Notes: generated by a model not told the origin, from the sequence alone. DNA of 64,000 nt from Trinickia sp. Y13 (GCF_029522115.1 NZ_JAKWFK010000001.1:124001-188000); one strand, 5' to 3'; numbered from the stretch's first letter, positions 25,838 through 36,051 are shown. A program made the numbers and translations.

Positions 25838-26092
25838 ATGCATCATGGTCTTATTGGCTGGTTGATCATCGGCGCCCTTGCGGGCTGGCTCGCCGGGGTG
25901 ATTACGAAGGGAGGCGGTTTCGGTCTGATCGTCGACATCATCGTTGGCATCGTGGGCGCGTTCGTGGGCGGATGGTTAGCCGCGATGTTGCATATCGGCA
26001 TAGCCGGTGGGTTCATCGGCACCTTGATCGTCGCCGTCATCGGCGCGGTAGTTTTGCTCTTCGTCATTCGTCTCGTCAAACGAGCGCTTTGA
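25838..26092 (+). CDS. GlsB/YeaQ/YmgE family membrane protein
   Basis: 84 aa, almost entirely hydrophobic with three membrane helices and Gly-rich turns (LIGWLIIGALAGWLAGVITK, then GLIVDIIVGIVGAFVGGWLA, and GTLIVAVIGAVVLLFVIRLV). This matches the transglycosylase-associated protein family, known as stress-related (GlsB). ATG 25838 is preceded by GGGAGA at the right distance. The role in this genome is unknown. Confidence 0.9.
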   Translation: MHHGLIGWLIIGALAGWLAGVITKGGGFGLIVDIIVGIVGAFVGGWLAAMLHIGIAGGFIGTLIVAVIGAVVLLFVIRLVKRAL

Positions 26093-26181
26093 TCGCGTCG
26101 GGCGCCGGGCCGGCTCGCGGGCCGGTCCGCGCTTGAATCGGTGCGCGCAGCGGCGGCTAAGGCTATCGCGCGACAATTCCG

Positions 26182-26243
26182 TATAATGGCTCGTTTAGGG
26201 GAAAACGGCCGTGCGCCATGGGGCATAAGGCGCGGCCGGTTTC
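26182..26243 (+). promoter_or_regulatory. alaS promoter -10 and leader hairpin
   Basis: A perfect TATAAT at 26182-26187. The leader then forms a long hairpin: 26201-26217 (GAAAACGGCCGTGCGCC) pairs with 26229-26243 (GGCGCGGCCGGTTTC), with one mismatch and one bulged base, ending 29 bp before the alaS start. No T-run follows, so it is not a plain terminator. It may control translation or RNA stability. Confidence 0.4.
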
Positions 26244-26272
26244 CAGTCGAGACCGTCCCCCTTCCGTTTCCT

Positions 26273-28897
26273 ATGAAAGCCGCCGAAATCCGCGAGAAAT
26301 TCCTCAAGTTCTTCGAATCGAAGGGCCACACGATCGTTCGCTCGTCCAGCTTGGTGCCCGGCAACGACCCGACGCTACTCTTCACCAATTCGGGGATGGT
26401 GCAGTTCAAAGACGTGTTTCTCGGCGCGGAGTCGCGCCCGTATTCGCGGGCGACCACGGCGCAACGCAGCGTGCGCGCGGGCGGCAAGCACAACGACCTC
26501 GAAAACGTCGGCTACACCGCGCGGCACCACACGTTCTTCGAAATGCTCGGCAACTTCTCGTTCGGCGATTATTTCAAGCGCGACGCCATCCATTACGCGT
26601 GGGAACTGCTGACCACCGTCTATGGGCTGCCCAAGGAAAAGCTCTGGGTGACCGTCTATCAGGAAGACGACGAAGCGCACGACATCTGGGCCAAGGAAGT
26701 GGGCGTGCCGACCGAGCGCATCATCCGCATCGGCGACAACAAGGGTGCGCGCTACGCGTCCGACAATTTCTGGCAGATGGCCGATACGGGGCCGTGCGGG
26801 CCGTGCTCGGAAATTTTCTACGATCACGGGCCCGACGTCTGGGGCGGCCCTCCGGGCTCGCCCGAGGAAGACGGCGATCGCTACATCGAGATCTGGAATC
26901 TCGTGTTCATGCAGTTCAACCGCGACGCCCAAGGCAATATGACGCCGCTGCCCAAGCCCTGCGTCGATACGGGCATGGGGCTCGAACGCATCGCGGCGGT
27001 CTTGCAGCATGTGCATAGCAACTACGAAATCGACCTGTTCCAAGCGCTGATTGCCGCTGCGGCGCGCGAAACGGGCGTGAGCGATCTGTCGAACAACTCG
27101 CTGAAAGTGATCGCCGATCACATTCGCGCTTGCTCGTTTTTGATCGTCGACGGCGTCATTCCCGGCAACGAAGGGCGCGGCTATGTGCTGCGCCGGATCG
27201 TGCGCCGCGCGATTCGCCACGGTTACAAGCTTGGCTGCAAGCGGCCGTTCTTCAATAAGCTCGTTGCCGATCTCGTCGCGCAAATGGGCGGCGCCTACCC
27301 CGAACTCGCCGATGCGCAAGCGCGCGTGACGGATGTGCTGCGTCAAGAAGAAGAGCGCTTCTTCGAGACGATCGAGCACGGCATGTCGATTCTCGACGAC
27401 GCGCTCGCCACGCTCGAAAGCAAGGGCGGCAAGGTGCTTTCCGGCGATATCGCGTTCAAGCTGCACGATACATACGGCTTTCCGCTCGACCTCACGGCAG
27501 ACGTCTGCCGCGAGCGCGGCATGACGGTGGACGAGCCCGCATTCGACGAGGCCATGTCGCGTCAGCGCGAACAGGCGCGCGCGGCCGGCAAATTCAAGGC
27601 GGCGCAGGGTCTCGATTATTCGGGCGCGAAGACGACCTTCCACGGTTACGAAGAGTCGATCTTCGACGACGCGAAGGTCGTGGCGCTCTATGTCGACGGG
27701 ACGGCCGTCAACGAAGTCGCGCATGGGCAACAGGCCGTCGTCGTGCTCGACCACACGCCGTTTTACGCGGAATCGGGCGGGCAGGTGGGCGATACGGGCG
27801 TTCTCGCGAACGCTAGCGTGCGCTTCGCGGTGGCCGATACGCTGAAGGTGCAAGCCGACGTCGTGGGTCATCACGGCACGCTCGAACAGGGCGTCTTGCG
27901 CGTGGGCGATGTCGTCAAAGCCGAGATCGACGCGGTGCGCCGCGCGCGCACGGCGCGTAACCACTCGGCGACCCATTTGATGCACAAGGCGTTGCGCGAA
28001 GTGCTCGGGTCCCACGTCCAGCAAAAGGGTTCGCTCGTCGACGACGAAAAAACGCGCTTCGACTTTGCGCACAACGCGCCGATGTCCGACGAGCAGTTGC
28101 GCCGCGTCGAAGATATCGTCAATGCCGAAGTGCTCGCCAATGCGCCCGGCATCGTGCGCGTCATGCCCTACGACGAGGCGGTCAAAGGCGGCGCGATGGC
28201 CTTGTTCGGCGAAAAGTACGGCGATGAAGTGCGCGTGCTCGATCTCGGTTTCTCGCGCGAGCTTTGCGGCGGCACGCACGTGCACCGCACGGGCGATATC
28301 GGCCTGTTCAAGATCGTGGGCGAAACGGGTGTGGCGGCCGGCATTCGGCGGGTCGAGGCGATCACGGGCGATAACGCCGTGCGCTACGTGCAAAGCCTAG
28401 AGGGCCGTGTCAATGCGGTTGCCGCCGCATTGAAAGCGCAGCCCTCGGAACTCACGCAGCGTGTCGCGCAAGTGCAGGAGCAGGTCAAATCGCTCGAAAA
28501 GGAGCTCGCGGCGCTCAAGTCCAAGCTCGCTTCGAGCCAAGGCGACGAACTCGCGGCGCAAGCGGTCGACGTGTCGGGCGTGCAGGTGCTCGCAGCGACG
28601 CTCGACGGGGCAGACGTCAAGACGCTGCGTGAGACGGTCGACAAGCTCAAGGACAAGCTCAAGCATGCGGCGATCGTGCTGGCCGCGGTCGATGGCGACA
28701 AGATCAGCCTCATCGCTGGCGTCACGGCCGATGCGAGCAAGAAGGTAAAGGCGGGCGAACTCGTCAACTTCGTCGCGCAGCAGGTGGGCGGCAAAGGCGG
28801 TGGACGGCCCGATATGGCGCAAGCCGGGGGCACCGACCCTGCGAAGCTGCCCGCGGCGCTCGCGGGCGTGAAGGCGTGGGTGCAAGGGCAGCTATAA
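26273..28897 (+). CDS. alaS: alanyl-tRNA synthetase
   Basis: 874 aa from ATG 26273 ([19 protein letters not shown]), the standard start and length. Class II catalytic domain ([20 protein letters not shown]), editing domain with [16 protein letters not shown] and CGGTHV zinc-binding motifs, and the C-terminal DHHA1-like domain ending [12 protein letters not shown]. It charges tRNA-Ala and clears mischarged Ser and Gly. A perfect intrinsic terminator follows. Confidence 0.98.
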   Translation: MKAAEIREKFLKFFESKGHTIVRSSSLVPGNDPTLLFTNSGMVQFKDVFLGAESRPYSRATTAQRSVRAGGKHNDLENVGYTARHHTFFEMLGNFSFGDYFKRDAIHYAWELLTTVYGLPKEKLWVTVYQEDDEAHDIWAKEVGVPTERIIRIGDNKGARYASDNFWQMADTGPCGPCSEIFYDHGPDVWGGPPGSPEEDGDRYIEIWNLVFMQFNRDAQGNMTPLPKPCVDTGMGLERIAAVLQHVHSNYEIDLFQALIAAAARETGVSDLSNNSLKVIADHIRACSFLIVDGVIPGNEGRGYVLRRIVRRAIRHGYKLGCKRPFFNKLVADLVAQMGGAYPELADAQARVTDVLRQEEERFFETIEHGMSILDDALATLESKGGKVLSGDIAFKLHDTYGFPLDLTADVCRERGMTVDEPAFDEAMSRQREQARAAGKFKAAQGLDYSGAKTTFHGYEESIFDDAKVVALYVDGTAVNEVAHGQQAVVVLDHTPFYAESGGQVGDTGVLANASVRFAVADTLKVQADVVGHHGTLEQGVLRVGDVVKAEIDAVRRARTARNHSATHLMHKALREVLGSHVQQKGSLVDDEKTRFDFAHNAPMSDEQLRRVEDIVNAEVLANAPGIVRVMPYDEAVKGGAMALFGEKYGDEVRVLDLGFSRELCGGTHVHRTGDIGLFKIVGETGVAAGIRRVEAITGDNAVRYVQSLEGRVNAVAAALKAQPSELTQRVAQVQEQVKSLEKELAALKSKLASSQGDELAAQAVDVSGVQVLAATLDGADVKTLRETVDKLKDKLKHAAIVLAAVDGDKISLIAGVTADASKKVKAGELVNFVAQQVGGKGGGRPDMAQAGGTDPAKLPAALAGVKAWVQGQL

Positions 28898-28980
28898 CAG
28901 TCGACCGTAAAGGTTGGCTGTAAAGGACCGGTCTGAACGCCTGGTTCGATTTCGGTTCCTACCGTTTCTTCGGCATCGTC

Positions 28981-29022
28981 AAAGGCCGCTTGCAGGGTGA
29001 CTGCAAGCGGCCTTTTCGTTTT
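28981..29022 (+). terminator. Rho-independent terminator of alaS
   Basis: A perfect 15-bp stem, 28981-28995 (AAAGGCCGCTTGCAG) with 29001-29015, a 5-nt loop (GGTGA) and a T-rich tail (TTTTCGTTTT). It lies 84 bp after the alaS stop. Confidence 0.92.
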
Positions 29023-29178
29023 AGCGCGCCTACCCCCGATTGCTTTGGTCATCACTTCGTCATCGACGCGCATCGATAATCGCCGCGAAGGAAGTAAGAG
29101 TTCAATACAAAGCCAATTGGCAAATGAATCGCGTGCGGCCAAGACCGCGGGCGATAGACCACGCAACGGGGTTCACCC

Positions 29179-31566
29179 ATGACGATCCGTCATCGCATCA
29201 CTTTGGTGGTGCTGCTCATGTTCGTCGCGCTCGCGACGATCGGGGGCTACGCCACGTACCAAGCCCGCCGTAGCGCCGCGCAAGTACGCCAGGTCACGCA
29301 AGGGGTCGTGCCGAGCGCGCTCGCCTCGAGCGATCTCGTCGCTGAAGTGAAGGACGTCCAACTGGCAACGATGACGCTCGTCTACGCGCCCGACGCCAAT
29401 ATGGTGGCGCAGGCGCAAGCGCAATTGAAGACGAAGCAGGCGCAGCTGCGCCAAGCGCTCGACCTACAGGCGCAGGCGGCCGCAAGCCATGCGCAGCGGG
29501 GGCTCGTCGCACAGGCGCGCGAAAGCATGGCGAACTATTTCTCGGCCATCGAGGAAACCGAGCGTATGAAAGCTTCGGGCCAGGAAGCGCTCGCGCAAGC
29601 TTTCTTGTTCGCCGACGTGGGCGAGTACCGCAACGAACTCGAAGGCATCGTCGAGACGATGCGCATCGAAAAGAACCGCCAGAAAGACGATGCGATCGGC
29701 TCGCTCAACGGGATGCTCGCCACCACGACCACCGCGATCGGCGGCGCGACGGCGGCTGCGATCGCGCTGTTGACGCTGATCGGCATGCTGCTGTATCGAC
29801 AGATCACGCGGCCGCTCACGCGCATGCAGGCCGAGATGAGCGAGATCGCGGAGAAGCAGGACTTCACGCGGCGCGTGCCCGTCGCGCGCATGGACGAGAT
29901 TGGTCGCTCGATCGTCGCGTTCAACGACATGATCGAAAAGATCGAAGAGAGCGCGCTGCAGTTGAAGCAAAAGACTGCCGACATCCAAGCGATGTTGCAG
30001 AACATGCAGCAGGGTATCTTGACCGTCGTCGACGGGGGTCTCGTGCATGGAGAATACTCGGCGTACCTCGAGGCCATCTTCGAGACGGAGGACATCGCCG
30101 ATCGCGACGTGATGTCGCTCGTGTTCGGTCAGACGAGCCTCGACGCCGACGCGCGCTCGCAAGTGGAGGCAGCCATTCACGCTTGCATCGGCGAAGATGC
30201 GATCAATTTCGCCTTCAACGAACACCTGCTCGTCAACGAAGTCGCCAAGACGATGCCCGACGGGCGCGTCAAAACGCTCGATTTGAGTTGGTCGGCGATT
30301 ACCGACGAGTGCGATACCGTCGTGCGTCTCATGCTGTGCGTGCGCGATGTCACGGAACTGCGCCGGCTCGCCGCCGAATCGACCCAGCAAAAGCGGCAGC
30401 TTGAAATGATCGGCGAAATCCTGGCCGTCAGCCAAGACAAGTTCCACCAATTCGTCGAAAGCGCGAAGGGCTTCATACACGAAAACGAGCGGATCATCGG
30501 GCAGCACGAGCATGCCGACGAATCGGCGCTGGCCGAGTTGTTCCGCAATATGCATACGATCAAGGGCAACGCGCGCACGTATGGCCTGCGGCACTTGACG
30601 AGCATCGTTCACGAAGCCGAACAGCGCTACGACGCAATGCGCCGCCTGGGCGCCGACGAGGCGTGGGACCGCGAGGCGTCGATCGCCGAGCTCGCACGCG
30701 TGAAGCAAGCCGTCGAGCATTACGCGACGATCAATGAAGTCAGCCTCGGCCGCAAGGGGCCGGGCGCACTGTCGCATCGCGCGCAAAGCGGGCGTTACAT
30801 GGTGGTCGATCGTTCGCATATCGACGAGAGCGTACGGCTCGTCGAGTCGGTCGGCGACAGCGATACCGCCGGGCTCGTGGCCATGCGCGACGCGGTCCGT
30901 CGCACGCTGCGCTTGCTCGATACCGAGAGCTTCGAGCAAGCGCTTGCCGGTCTGATCGAATCGCTGCCGTCGCTGGCCGAGGAACTCGGCAAGCGCGCGC
31001 CGAAGGTGGCGATCGACGACAACGGCTACCGGTTGCGCCGCCACGCAAGCGGCGCGCTGCGCGACGTCTTTACGCACCTGCTGCGCAACAGCGTGGATCA
31101 CGGCATTGAGCCGGCCGATGAGCGCGTGGCGGCCGGTAAGCCCGAAGCGGGAGCGATCGAGATCGATGTGGGCGTCGATGCAGGCGCGTTGCAAATTACG
31201 TTGAGCGACGATGGCCGCGGGCTGGCGATGAGGCGCATTCGCGCGATCGCCGCCGAGCGCGGTTGGATCGAGCCGCACGCGACGCTCAGCGATGACGCCG
31301 TGGCGCGCTTCATTTTCCGGGCGGGTTTTTCGACTGCTGGGGCCGTGACCGAAGTGTCGGGCCGCGGCGTGGGCATGGATGCGGTCAAGGCGATGCTCGA
31401 GCGCGAGCTCGGGCGCATCGAGTTGCGCTTCACCGACGAGCGCGACGGCGCCGATTTTCGGCGCTTCCAAACGATCGTGCATTTGCCCGAGGCCTGGGTC
31501 GTCGACAGTCTCGGCGCGCCGCTCGAGCAGGGCGCGAAGGCGGCGCGCGACGACGCACTCGCATAA
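29179..31566 (+). CDS. chemoreceptor-CheA hybrid histidine kinase
   Basis: 795 aa. The N-terminal membrane helix (about 7-27), a periplasmic four-helix region of about 155 residues, a second helix (about 185-208) and HAMP (about 210-262) look like a chemoreceptor. A PAS-like linker follows, then an HPt with His459 in MHTIKGNARTYGL, and a CheA-type HATPase with Asn637 in HLLRNSVDHGIEPADER and GRGVGMDAVKAML. There is no CheW-like regulatory domain, no dimerisation domain that I can delimit and no receiver. A membrane receptor fused directly to a CheA kinase would bypass CheW coupling. It should phosphorylate the CheY at 32976. Confidence 0.85.
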   Translation: MTIRHRITLVVLLMFVALATIGGYATYQARRSAAQVRQVTQGVVPSALASSDLVAEVKDVQLATMTLVYAPDANMVAQAQAQLKTKQAQLRQALDLQAQAAASHAQRGLVAQARESMANYFSAIEETERMKASGQEALAQAFLFADVGEYRNELEGIVETMRIEKNRQKDDAIGSLNGMLATTTTAIGGATAAAIALLTLIGMLLYRQITRPLTRMQAEMSEIAEKQDFTRRVPVARMDEIGRSIVAFNDMIEKIEESALQLKQKTADIQAMLQNMQQGILTVVDGGLVHGEYSAYLEAIFETEDIADRDVMSLVFGQTSLDADARSQVEAAIHACIGEDAINFAFNEHLLVNEVAKTMPDGRVKTLDLSWSAITDECDTVVRLMLCVRDVTELRRLAAESTQQKRQLEMIGEILAVSQDKFHQFVESAKGFIHENERIIGQHEHADESALAELFRNMHTIKGNARTYGLRHLTSIVHEAEQRYDAMRRLGADEAWDREASIAELARVKQAVEHYATINEVSLGRKGPGALSHRAQSGRYMVVDRSHIDESVRLVESVGDSDTAGLVAMRDAVRRTLRLLDTESFEQALAGLIESLPSLAEELGKRAPKVAIDDNGYRLRRHASGALRDVFTHLLRNSVDHGIEPADERVAAGKPEAGAIEIDVGVDAGALQITLSDDGRGLAMRRIRAIAAERGWIEPHATLSDDAVARFIFRAGFSTAGAVTEVSGRGVGMDAVKAMLERELGRIELRFTDERDGADFRRFQTIVHLPEAWVVDSLGAPLEQGAKAARDDALA

Positions 31567-31660
31567 ACGGGATGCTTGCGTAAAGCGGAGCGTTCGCGTG
31601 AGCGGCGCACGACGCTTCGATCCAATCGAGCACGGATGTCAGAGAAGGGTAGGGAAAGTT

Positions 31661-32407
31661 GTGGTCCTAACGAATTCGATGTTGGCGCTGGCGGTCGCGG
31701 CGGCGGTGGCGGCGGTGGCGGCGCTTGCTGCGTTCGTCGCCTTCAAACGAGCGAGGCTGTGCGCGTGGCGCGAGCACAGCGCAGCGCTTGCCCGGATGAG
31801 CGGCGCGAACGATGAGCGCAAAGCGCACGATCAAGCGCTCATCGCTGCCGAGCAAATGCGCGCGAGCGAGCTTGGCGCCGAGACGCAGCGTCTGTCCGAT
31901 GCGCTCGCACGCGAAGCGGACGCGCTGGCCCACGCTCGGGCAGCATTGGCCGAGTCGCGCGCGCGTCACGACGATCTGCTGGCGCATGCTGGGCGCATCG
32001 CGAGCGAAGCGGCACGTCTGAAACAATTGGCGGCCACCTTCGAACGCTGGCACGAGCAGATGATCTCGCTCATGGCGCAAAACCAAGACATGCATCGCAA
32101 GAATCATGAACTTGCGCGCATCGTCAATCACGTCCTGATGGTCTCGCTCAACGCGTCGATCGAGGCCGCTCGGGCGGGGGCCGCGGGTCGCGGTTTCTCG
32201 ATCGTCGCGGGCGAGGTGCGTGCACTCGCCACGCGCTCGCAGGAGTTGTCCAAGAGCTATCGCGACAGTCTCGATCGCAACGATCTCGTCACGACGGCCA
32301 CGTTCCAGGATATTCAGGCCGGAGGAAAGATGATCACGGCCGCGCTCGGTAGCGTCGAGTCGCTCGCCCAGCAATTTCAATCGAAGCTCGAACGGAATCC
32401 CACGTGA
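31661..32407 (+). CDS. short methyl-accepting-chemotaxis-like signalling protein
   Basis: 248 aa from GTG 31661 (AGGGA eight bases upstream); ATG 31679 is an alternative. One N-terminal helix (about 8-28, Ala/Val-rich), then a long coiled coil, then a truncated receptor signalling tip: VSLNASIEAARAGAAGRGFS and IVAGEVRALATRSQELS. Full receptors have a much longer helical hairpin and a sensor domain, both missing here. It may act as a scaffold or adaptor for the hybrid kinase. It overlaps the next gene by GTGA. Confidence 0.8.
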   Translation: MVLTNSMLALAVAAAVAAVAALAAFVAFKRARLCAWREHSAALARMSGANDERKAHDQALIAAEQMRASELGAETQRLSDALAREADALAHARAALAESRARHDDLLAHAGRIASEAARLKQLAATFERWHEQMISLMAQNQDMHRKNHELARIVNHVLMVSLNASIEAARAGAAGRGFSIVAGEVRALATRSQELSKSYRDSLDRNDLVTTATFQDIQAGGKMITAALGSVESLAQQFQSKLERNPT

Positions 32408-32946
32408 TCAGCCAAGCCGCCAAGGAAAGTTTCGAGCGCATCGTGTTTCAGGCGGCTCGCACGCGGTTGACCATGAATCCGGCGCACGCTTGCGAGATCG
32501 TGCGCGCTGCGGTGCAGGAACGCGCCGGGCAGGGCGTGAGTGCGCAAGTGCACGTACTGACGATCGTGTCGATCGGATTTCGCATCGTGCTCTTGCTGCA
32601 ATTCGCCGACGACGAAGCCACGCGCTCGTACTACGCGGGCGAGGCGGCGAATCGCGCGTTGCCCGAGGCTGCGCTGGAGATCGGCAATTTATGCTGTGGC
32701 GCCATCAATCAACAACTCGTCGAGCATTTTCCCGACCTGGGCATGTCGACGCCCTACACGCTCTCGAGCGATTGCATGGGCTATCTGGATGAACTCGAGC
32801 CGGCGCACCTGGCGGCCTACGACGTGACGATCGAAGACGGCGCGAGGCTTCGCATGACCTTGTGCGTTTGTGCGAGCGAACCGATCGACTTCACCGCGCA
32901 GGTGGCCGACGTCCATGAGAGCGCGGGTGAGCTCGAGCTTTTTTGA
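32404..32946 (+). CDS. CheX/CheC-type CheY-P phosphatase
   Basis: 180 aa from GTG 32404, whose first base overlaps the preceding stop. The catalytic signature of the CheC/CheX/FliY family, ExxN, is visible in LEIGNLCCGAINQQL (about residues 95-110), and a second helix element is in the later half. These enzymes remove the phosphate from CheY-P. Its place just before cheY supports the call. It is longer than CheX of Thermotoga by about 25 residues. Confidence 0.72.
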   Translation: MISQAAKESFERIVFQAARTRLTMNPAHACEIVRAAVQERAGQGVSAQVHVLTIVSIGFRIVLLLQFADDEATRSYYAGEAANRALPEAALEIGNLCCGAINQQLVEHFPDLGMSTPYTLSSDCMGYLDELEPAHLAAYDVTIEDGARLRMTLCVCASEPIDFTAQVADVHESAGELELF

Positions 32947-32975
32947 AATTCCAACCTCAACCCAAACAATTGGCT

Positions 32976-33341
32976 ATGGCAAAGATTCTGGTGGTGGACG
33001 ATTCGAGCACCGTGCGCGACGAAGTCGCCGGCTTTCTGCGCAAGAACGGCCTCGATGTCGATACGGCGATCGACGGCAAGGACGGGCTTGCCAAGATGAA
33101 GACGAACCCGGGCGTAAGACTCGTCATCAGCGACGTCAACATGCCCAACATGGACGGCCTCACCATGGTCGAGAAGATCCGCGGCGAACTGGCCAATAGC
33201 GCGGTCAACGTCATCATGCTGACGACCGAAAGCAGTCCCGCGATGAAGGAGCGCGGCAAGGCGGCCGGCGTCAAAGGCTGGATCGTCAAGCCGTTCAAGG
33301 GCGAGGCCGTGCTCGAGACGTTCAGGAAGCTAGCGGGCTGA
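32976..33341 (+). CDS. CheY-like single-domain response regulator
   Basis: 121 aa from ATG 32976 (MAKILVVDDSSTVRDEV). Receiver only: acidic pair DD, phospho-Asp in VISDVNMPNMDG, Thr in MLTTES, Lys in IVKPFKG. All catalytic residues are present. It is the output of the four-gene module; there is no DNA-binding domain, so the target is a protein, perhaps the flagellar or pilus motor. Confidence 0.95.
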   Translation: MAKILVVDDSSTVRDEVAGFLRKNGLDVDTAIDGKDGLAKMKTNPGVRLVISDVNMPNMDGLTMVEKIRGELANSAVNVIMLTTESSPAMKERGKAAGVKGWIVKPFKGEAVLETFRKLAG

Positions 33342-33601
33342 TGCAGCCTTGCCGCACAGGGAAAAGCGTCCACGCGGCCGCACTCCTGATTCTCTCCGGG
33401 AGATAGATCCAATCCAAATTATTCATTTTCCATGATCGAACCCGCGGGCTACCATCGTCGATAACGAATGGGCGAGCCAGTGCGCGATTCGGGCGCTTTA
33501 TGGCTTGCTCAGGGGGATCTTGGCGGCGGCGCGGCATTGCGCGTGCTTCGTCCGTCGTCAATCCCCAGTCGATTTCAACCGCAAGCCGTGAGGATGGTCC
33601 G
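33342..33601. other. 260-bp intergenic gap
   Basis: No gene recognised. The frames are open but Arg/Ser-rich. It probably contains the promoter of the MFS gene; no clear -10/-35 was identified. Confidence 0.4.
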
Positions 33602-34888
33602 ATGGCCCGATCAAATTCGATGCGCAATATCTTTTTTCTTCCGGGGTCGGAGGCCGCCGGCGCTGCGAGCGTCGCCATTGCTTGCATGATCGCGCTCGCC
33701 GTTTCCCTGGGCGTCGGCCGTTTCGCCTTCACCCCGTTGTTGCCGCTGATGCTGCACGCGGGTTTGCTCGATCTGAAAGAGGGCGGGCTGCTCGCTTCGG
33801 TCAATTACGCGGGCTATTTCGTCGGCGCGCTGACCTGCGCTTTTCTACCCGTCGAGCACTCGCGCATGGTGCGCGCGGGACTGGCGACGACGGTCGTGCT
33901 CACGCTTGCGATGGGGCTGACGCACAGCCTGCCCGTTTGGGTCGCGGTGCGGTTCGTCGCCGGGGTGGTGAGCGCTTGGACCTTCGTGTTCGCCTCCCAG
34001 TGGGGACTCGCGCGCCTTGCTCGGCTTGGAGCGCCCGCGTGGAGCGGGGTGATTTATACCGGGCCGGGCATCGGCATCGTCGCGACGGGGCTCTTGGTCG
34101 GCGCAGCCGGGCGAGAAGGCCCGGCGTTCGGTTGGCTGCTGTTCGGGGTGCTGTGCGCGGTCTGCACGGTGTTGGTATGGCGCACGTTTGCGCCGTCCAG
34201 GGTGAGCGCCCGCCACGCCGCCGCGCCCGATACCCTCGCACGGCAACGCGGTTCGTCCGGCGGCGAGCGCGCGTCCGCCCGCAGCGCGGCGGCTGCCGGC
34301 GCAGCGGCGCCGATGAGCGCGGCCGATCGCCGCGCCCAAAGCATTTGGCTCGTCGTGCTGTACGGCATGCCGGGCTTCGGCTACATCATCACGGCTACCT
34401 TCTTGCCCGTGATCGCCCGTCAGGCGCTGCCAGGATCGAACTGGCCGGATCTGTTTTGGCCCATGTTCGGTGCGGCGCTGATTCCGGGGTCGCTACTCGC
34501 CGCGCGAATGCCGGTCCAATGGGACAACCGCGCGCTGCTCGCGCTGTGCTATCTCGTGCAGGCGGCCGGCATCGCGCTCGGCATCGTGTTCCCGACTGCC
34601 GCCGGTTTCGCCCTGGGCAGCATTCTGATCGGTTTGCCGTTCACGGCGATCACGTTGTTCGCGATGCGCGAGGCGCGGCGGCTGCATGGCGAGCACGCGG
34701 CGGGGCTGATGGGTTACGCGACGGCGGCGTATGGCGTGGGCCAAATCGCCGGGCCGCTCGTCGCCGCGCCGATCGCCGCGCGGGTCGGGTCGTTCGGCCC
34801 TGCGCTCTGGCTCGCCGCGCTCGTGCTGCTCGTCGGCGCCGTGGGACTCGTCGCGGTTGCGGTCAAATCGCGCTCGGCCGATGACTGA
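33602..34888 (+). CDS. YbfB/YjiJ-family MFS transporter
   Basis: 428 aa from ATG 33602; the upstream in-frame residues are low-complexity. Twelve hydrophobic helices; the N-terminal AVSLGVGRFAFTPLLPLML is the family signature, followed by GGLLASVNYAGYFVGAL. A hydrophilic Ala/Ser/Arg loop (about 205-245) separates the two six-helix halves. The substrate is unknown. Confidence 0.87.
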   Translation: MARSNSMRNIFFLPGSEAAGAASVAIACMIALAVSLGVGRFAFTPLLPLMLHAGLLDLKEGGLLASVNYAGYFVGALTCAFLPVEHSRMVRAGLATTVVLTLAMGLTHSLPVWVAVRFVAGVVSAWTFVFASQWGLARLARLGAPAWSGVIYTGPGIGIVATGLLVGAAGREGPAFGWLLFGVLCAVCTVLVWRTFAPSRVSARHAAAPDTLARQRGSSGGERASARSAAAAGAAAPMSAADRRAQSIWLVVLYGMPGFGYIITATFLPVIARQALPGSNWPDLFWPMFGAALIPGSLLAARMPVQWDNRALLALCYLVQAAGIALGIVFPTAAGFALGSILIGLPFTAITLFAMREARRLHGEHAAGLMGYATAAYGVGQIAGPLVAAPIAARVGSFGPALWLAALVLLVGAVGLVAVAVKSRSADD

Positions 34889-34969
34889 CCCGGGGCACAC
34901 GTCGGCGCAAAGCCGCTAGAATTAGCGCGTTTCCGCCAACGGCCGGCGCCTGCCGGCCTCTTCACCCCT

Positions 34970-35500
34970 ATGAGCGACTATCGATTCTGTCCACGCTGTG
35001 CGAGCACGCTCGTCCAACGGCCGGATGCCGCCGAAGAGGGCGGTCGCCTACGTCACGTTTGCCCCGACGCCGCGTGCGGGTTCGTGCACTGGAACAACCC
35101 GCTTCCCGTCGTCGCAGCGATCGTCGAATACGAAGGCAAGATCCTGCTCGCGCGCAACGCTGCTTGGGACGAAGGGATGTTTGCGCTGATCACGGGTTTC
35201 TTGGAGCAGGGCGAAACGCCCGAGGCCGGTATCGCGCGCGAGGTGCTCGAGGAAACGTCGCTGTACGTTCGCGAGACGGAGCTCGTCGGCGTCTACGACT
35301 TCATTCGCAAGAACGAGTTGATCGTCGCCTATCACGTGAAGGCGGAAGGCGAAATCTCGCTCTCGCCCGAACTGCTCGAGTATCGGCTCGTCGAACCGGC
35401 CAAGCTGCGCCCCTGGCGCGCCGCGACGGGCCTCGCGCTTGCCGATTGGATGCGCCGCCGCGGCTTGCCGTTCGAGTTCGTCGACAAGCCGGGACAATGA
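34970..35500 (+). CDS. zinc-ribbon Nudix hydrolase (NudC-like)
   Basis: 176 aa. N-terminal zinc ribbon with FCPRCAST and HVCPDAACGFVHWNNP (four Cys), then a Nudix domain with GFLEQGETPEAGIAREVLEE and TSLYV. The ribbon-Nudix order resembles NADH pyrophosphatase NudC without its N-terminal domain; many such proteins are ADP-ribose or NADH hydrolases. Substrate uncertain. It is followed 94 bp later by the thioesterase. Confidence 0.88.
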   Translation: MSDYRFCPRCASTLVQRPDAAEEGGRLRHVCPDAACGFVHWNNPLPVVAAIVEYEGKILLARNAAWDEGMFALITGFLEQGETPEAGIAREVLEETSLYVRETELVGVYDFIRKNELIVAYHVKAEGEISLSPELLEYRLVEPAKLRPWRAATGLALADWMRRRGLPFEFVDKPGQ

Positions 35501-35594
35501 CGGCGCTCCGCGCGTTGCGGCATCCGTTCGCGGCGCGCCCCGTCGTCCGATTCCTTGCCGCTTCATCCCGCCCATTGCCAACGGCTTTCGCACC

Positions 35595-36050
35595 ATGAGC
35601 AAACCCACGCCCGCGTCGCGCGACGCCTATCGTCATTTCCTGCCCATTACGACACGCTGGATGGATAACGACGTCTATGGACACGTGAACAACGTTGTCT
35701 ACTACAGCTACTTCGACACGGTCGTCAACGAGTACCTGATCCGCGCGGGCGTGCTCGATTTCGAGCGCGGCGAAACGATCGGGCTCGTGGTGGAGACGCA
35801 ATGCAATTATTTTTCGCCGCTCGTTTTTCCCGAGCGCGTCGAAGCCGGCTTGCGCGTGGCGCGTATCGGCGCCTCGAGCGTGCGCTACGAGGTCGCGCTG
35901 TTCCAAGAGGGGAACGCGCAAGCCGCCGCGCAAGGGCACTTCGTGCATGTCTATGTCGAACGCGCCACGCGCCGCCCTGCAGCGTTGCCCGAGCCGCTGC
36001 GCCGCGCGCTCGCGCCGCTCGTCGTCGCGGTGGACGAGGGGCGAGCCTAA
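35595..36050 (+). CDS. 4HBT (hotdog) acyl-CoA thioesterase
   Basis: 151 aa. The 4-hydroxybenzoyl-CoA thioesterase pattern is clear: TTRWMDNDVYGHVNNVVYYS (Asp and H-x-N active-site segment), then TQCNYFSPLVFPERVEAGLR. It hydrolyses acyl-CoA esters; the acyl group is unknown. Its TAA is one base before the GTG of livH, so it is probably cotranscribed with the ABC transporter. Confidence 0.9.
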   Translation: MSKPTPASRDAYRHFLPITTRWMDNDVYGHVNNVVYYSYFDTVVNEYLIRAGVLDFERGETIGLVVETQCNYFSPLVFPERVEAGLRVARIGASSVRYEVALFQEGNAQAAAQGHFVHVYVERATRRPAALPEPLRRALAPLVVAVDEGRA

Positions 36051-36051
36051 G

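Noticed and set aside
26375-28393. A 672-codon minus-strand frame inside alaS
   Set aside because: Antisense shadow created by third-position GC bias; alaS is certain.
29464-31482. A 672-codon minus-strand frame inside the receptor-CheA hybrid gene
   Set aside because: Antisense shadow; residue composition is not protein-like and no start signal is present.
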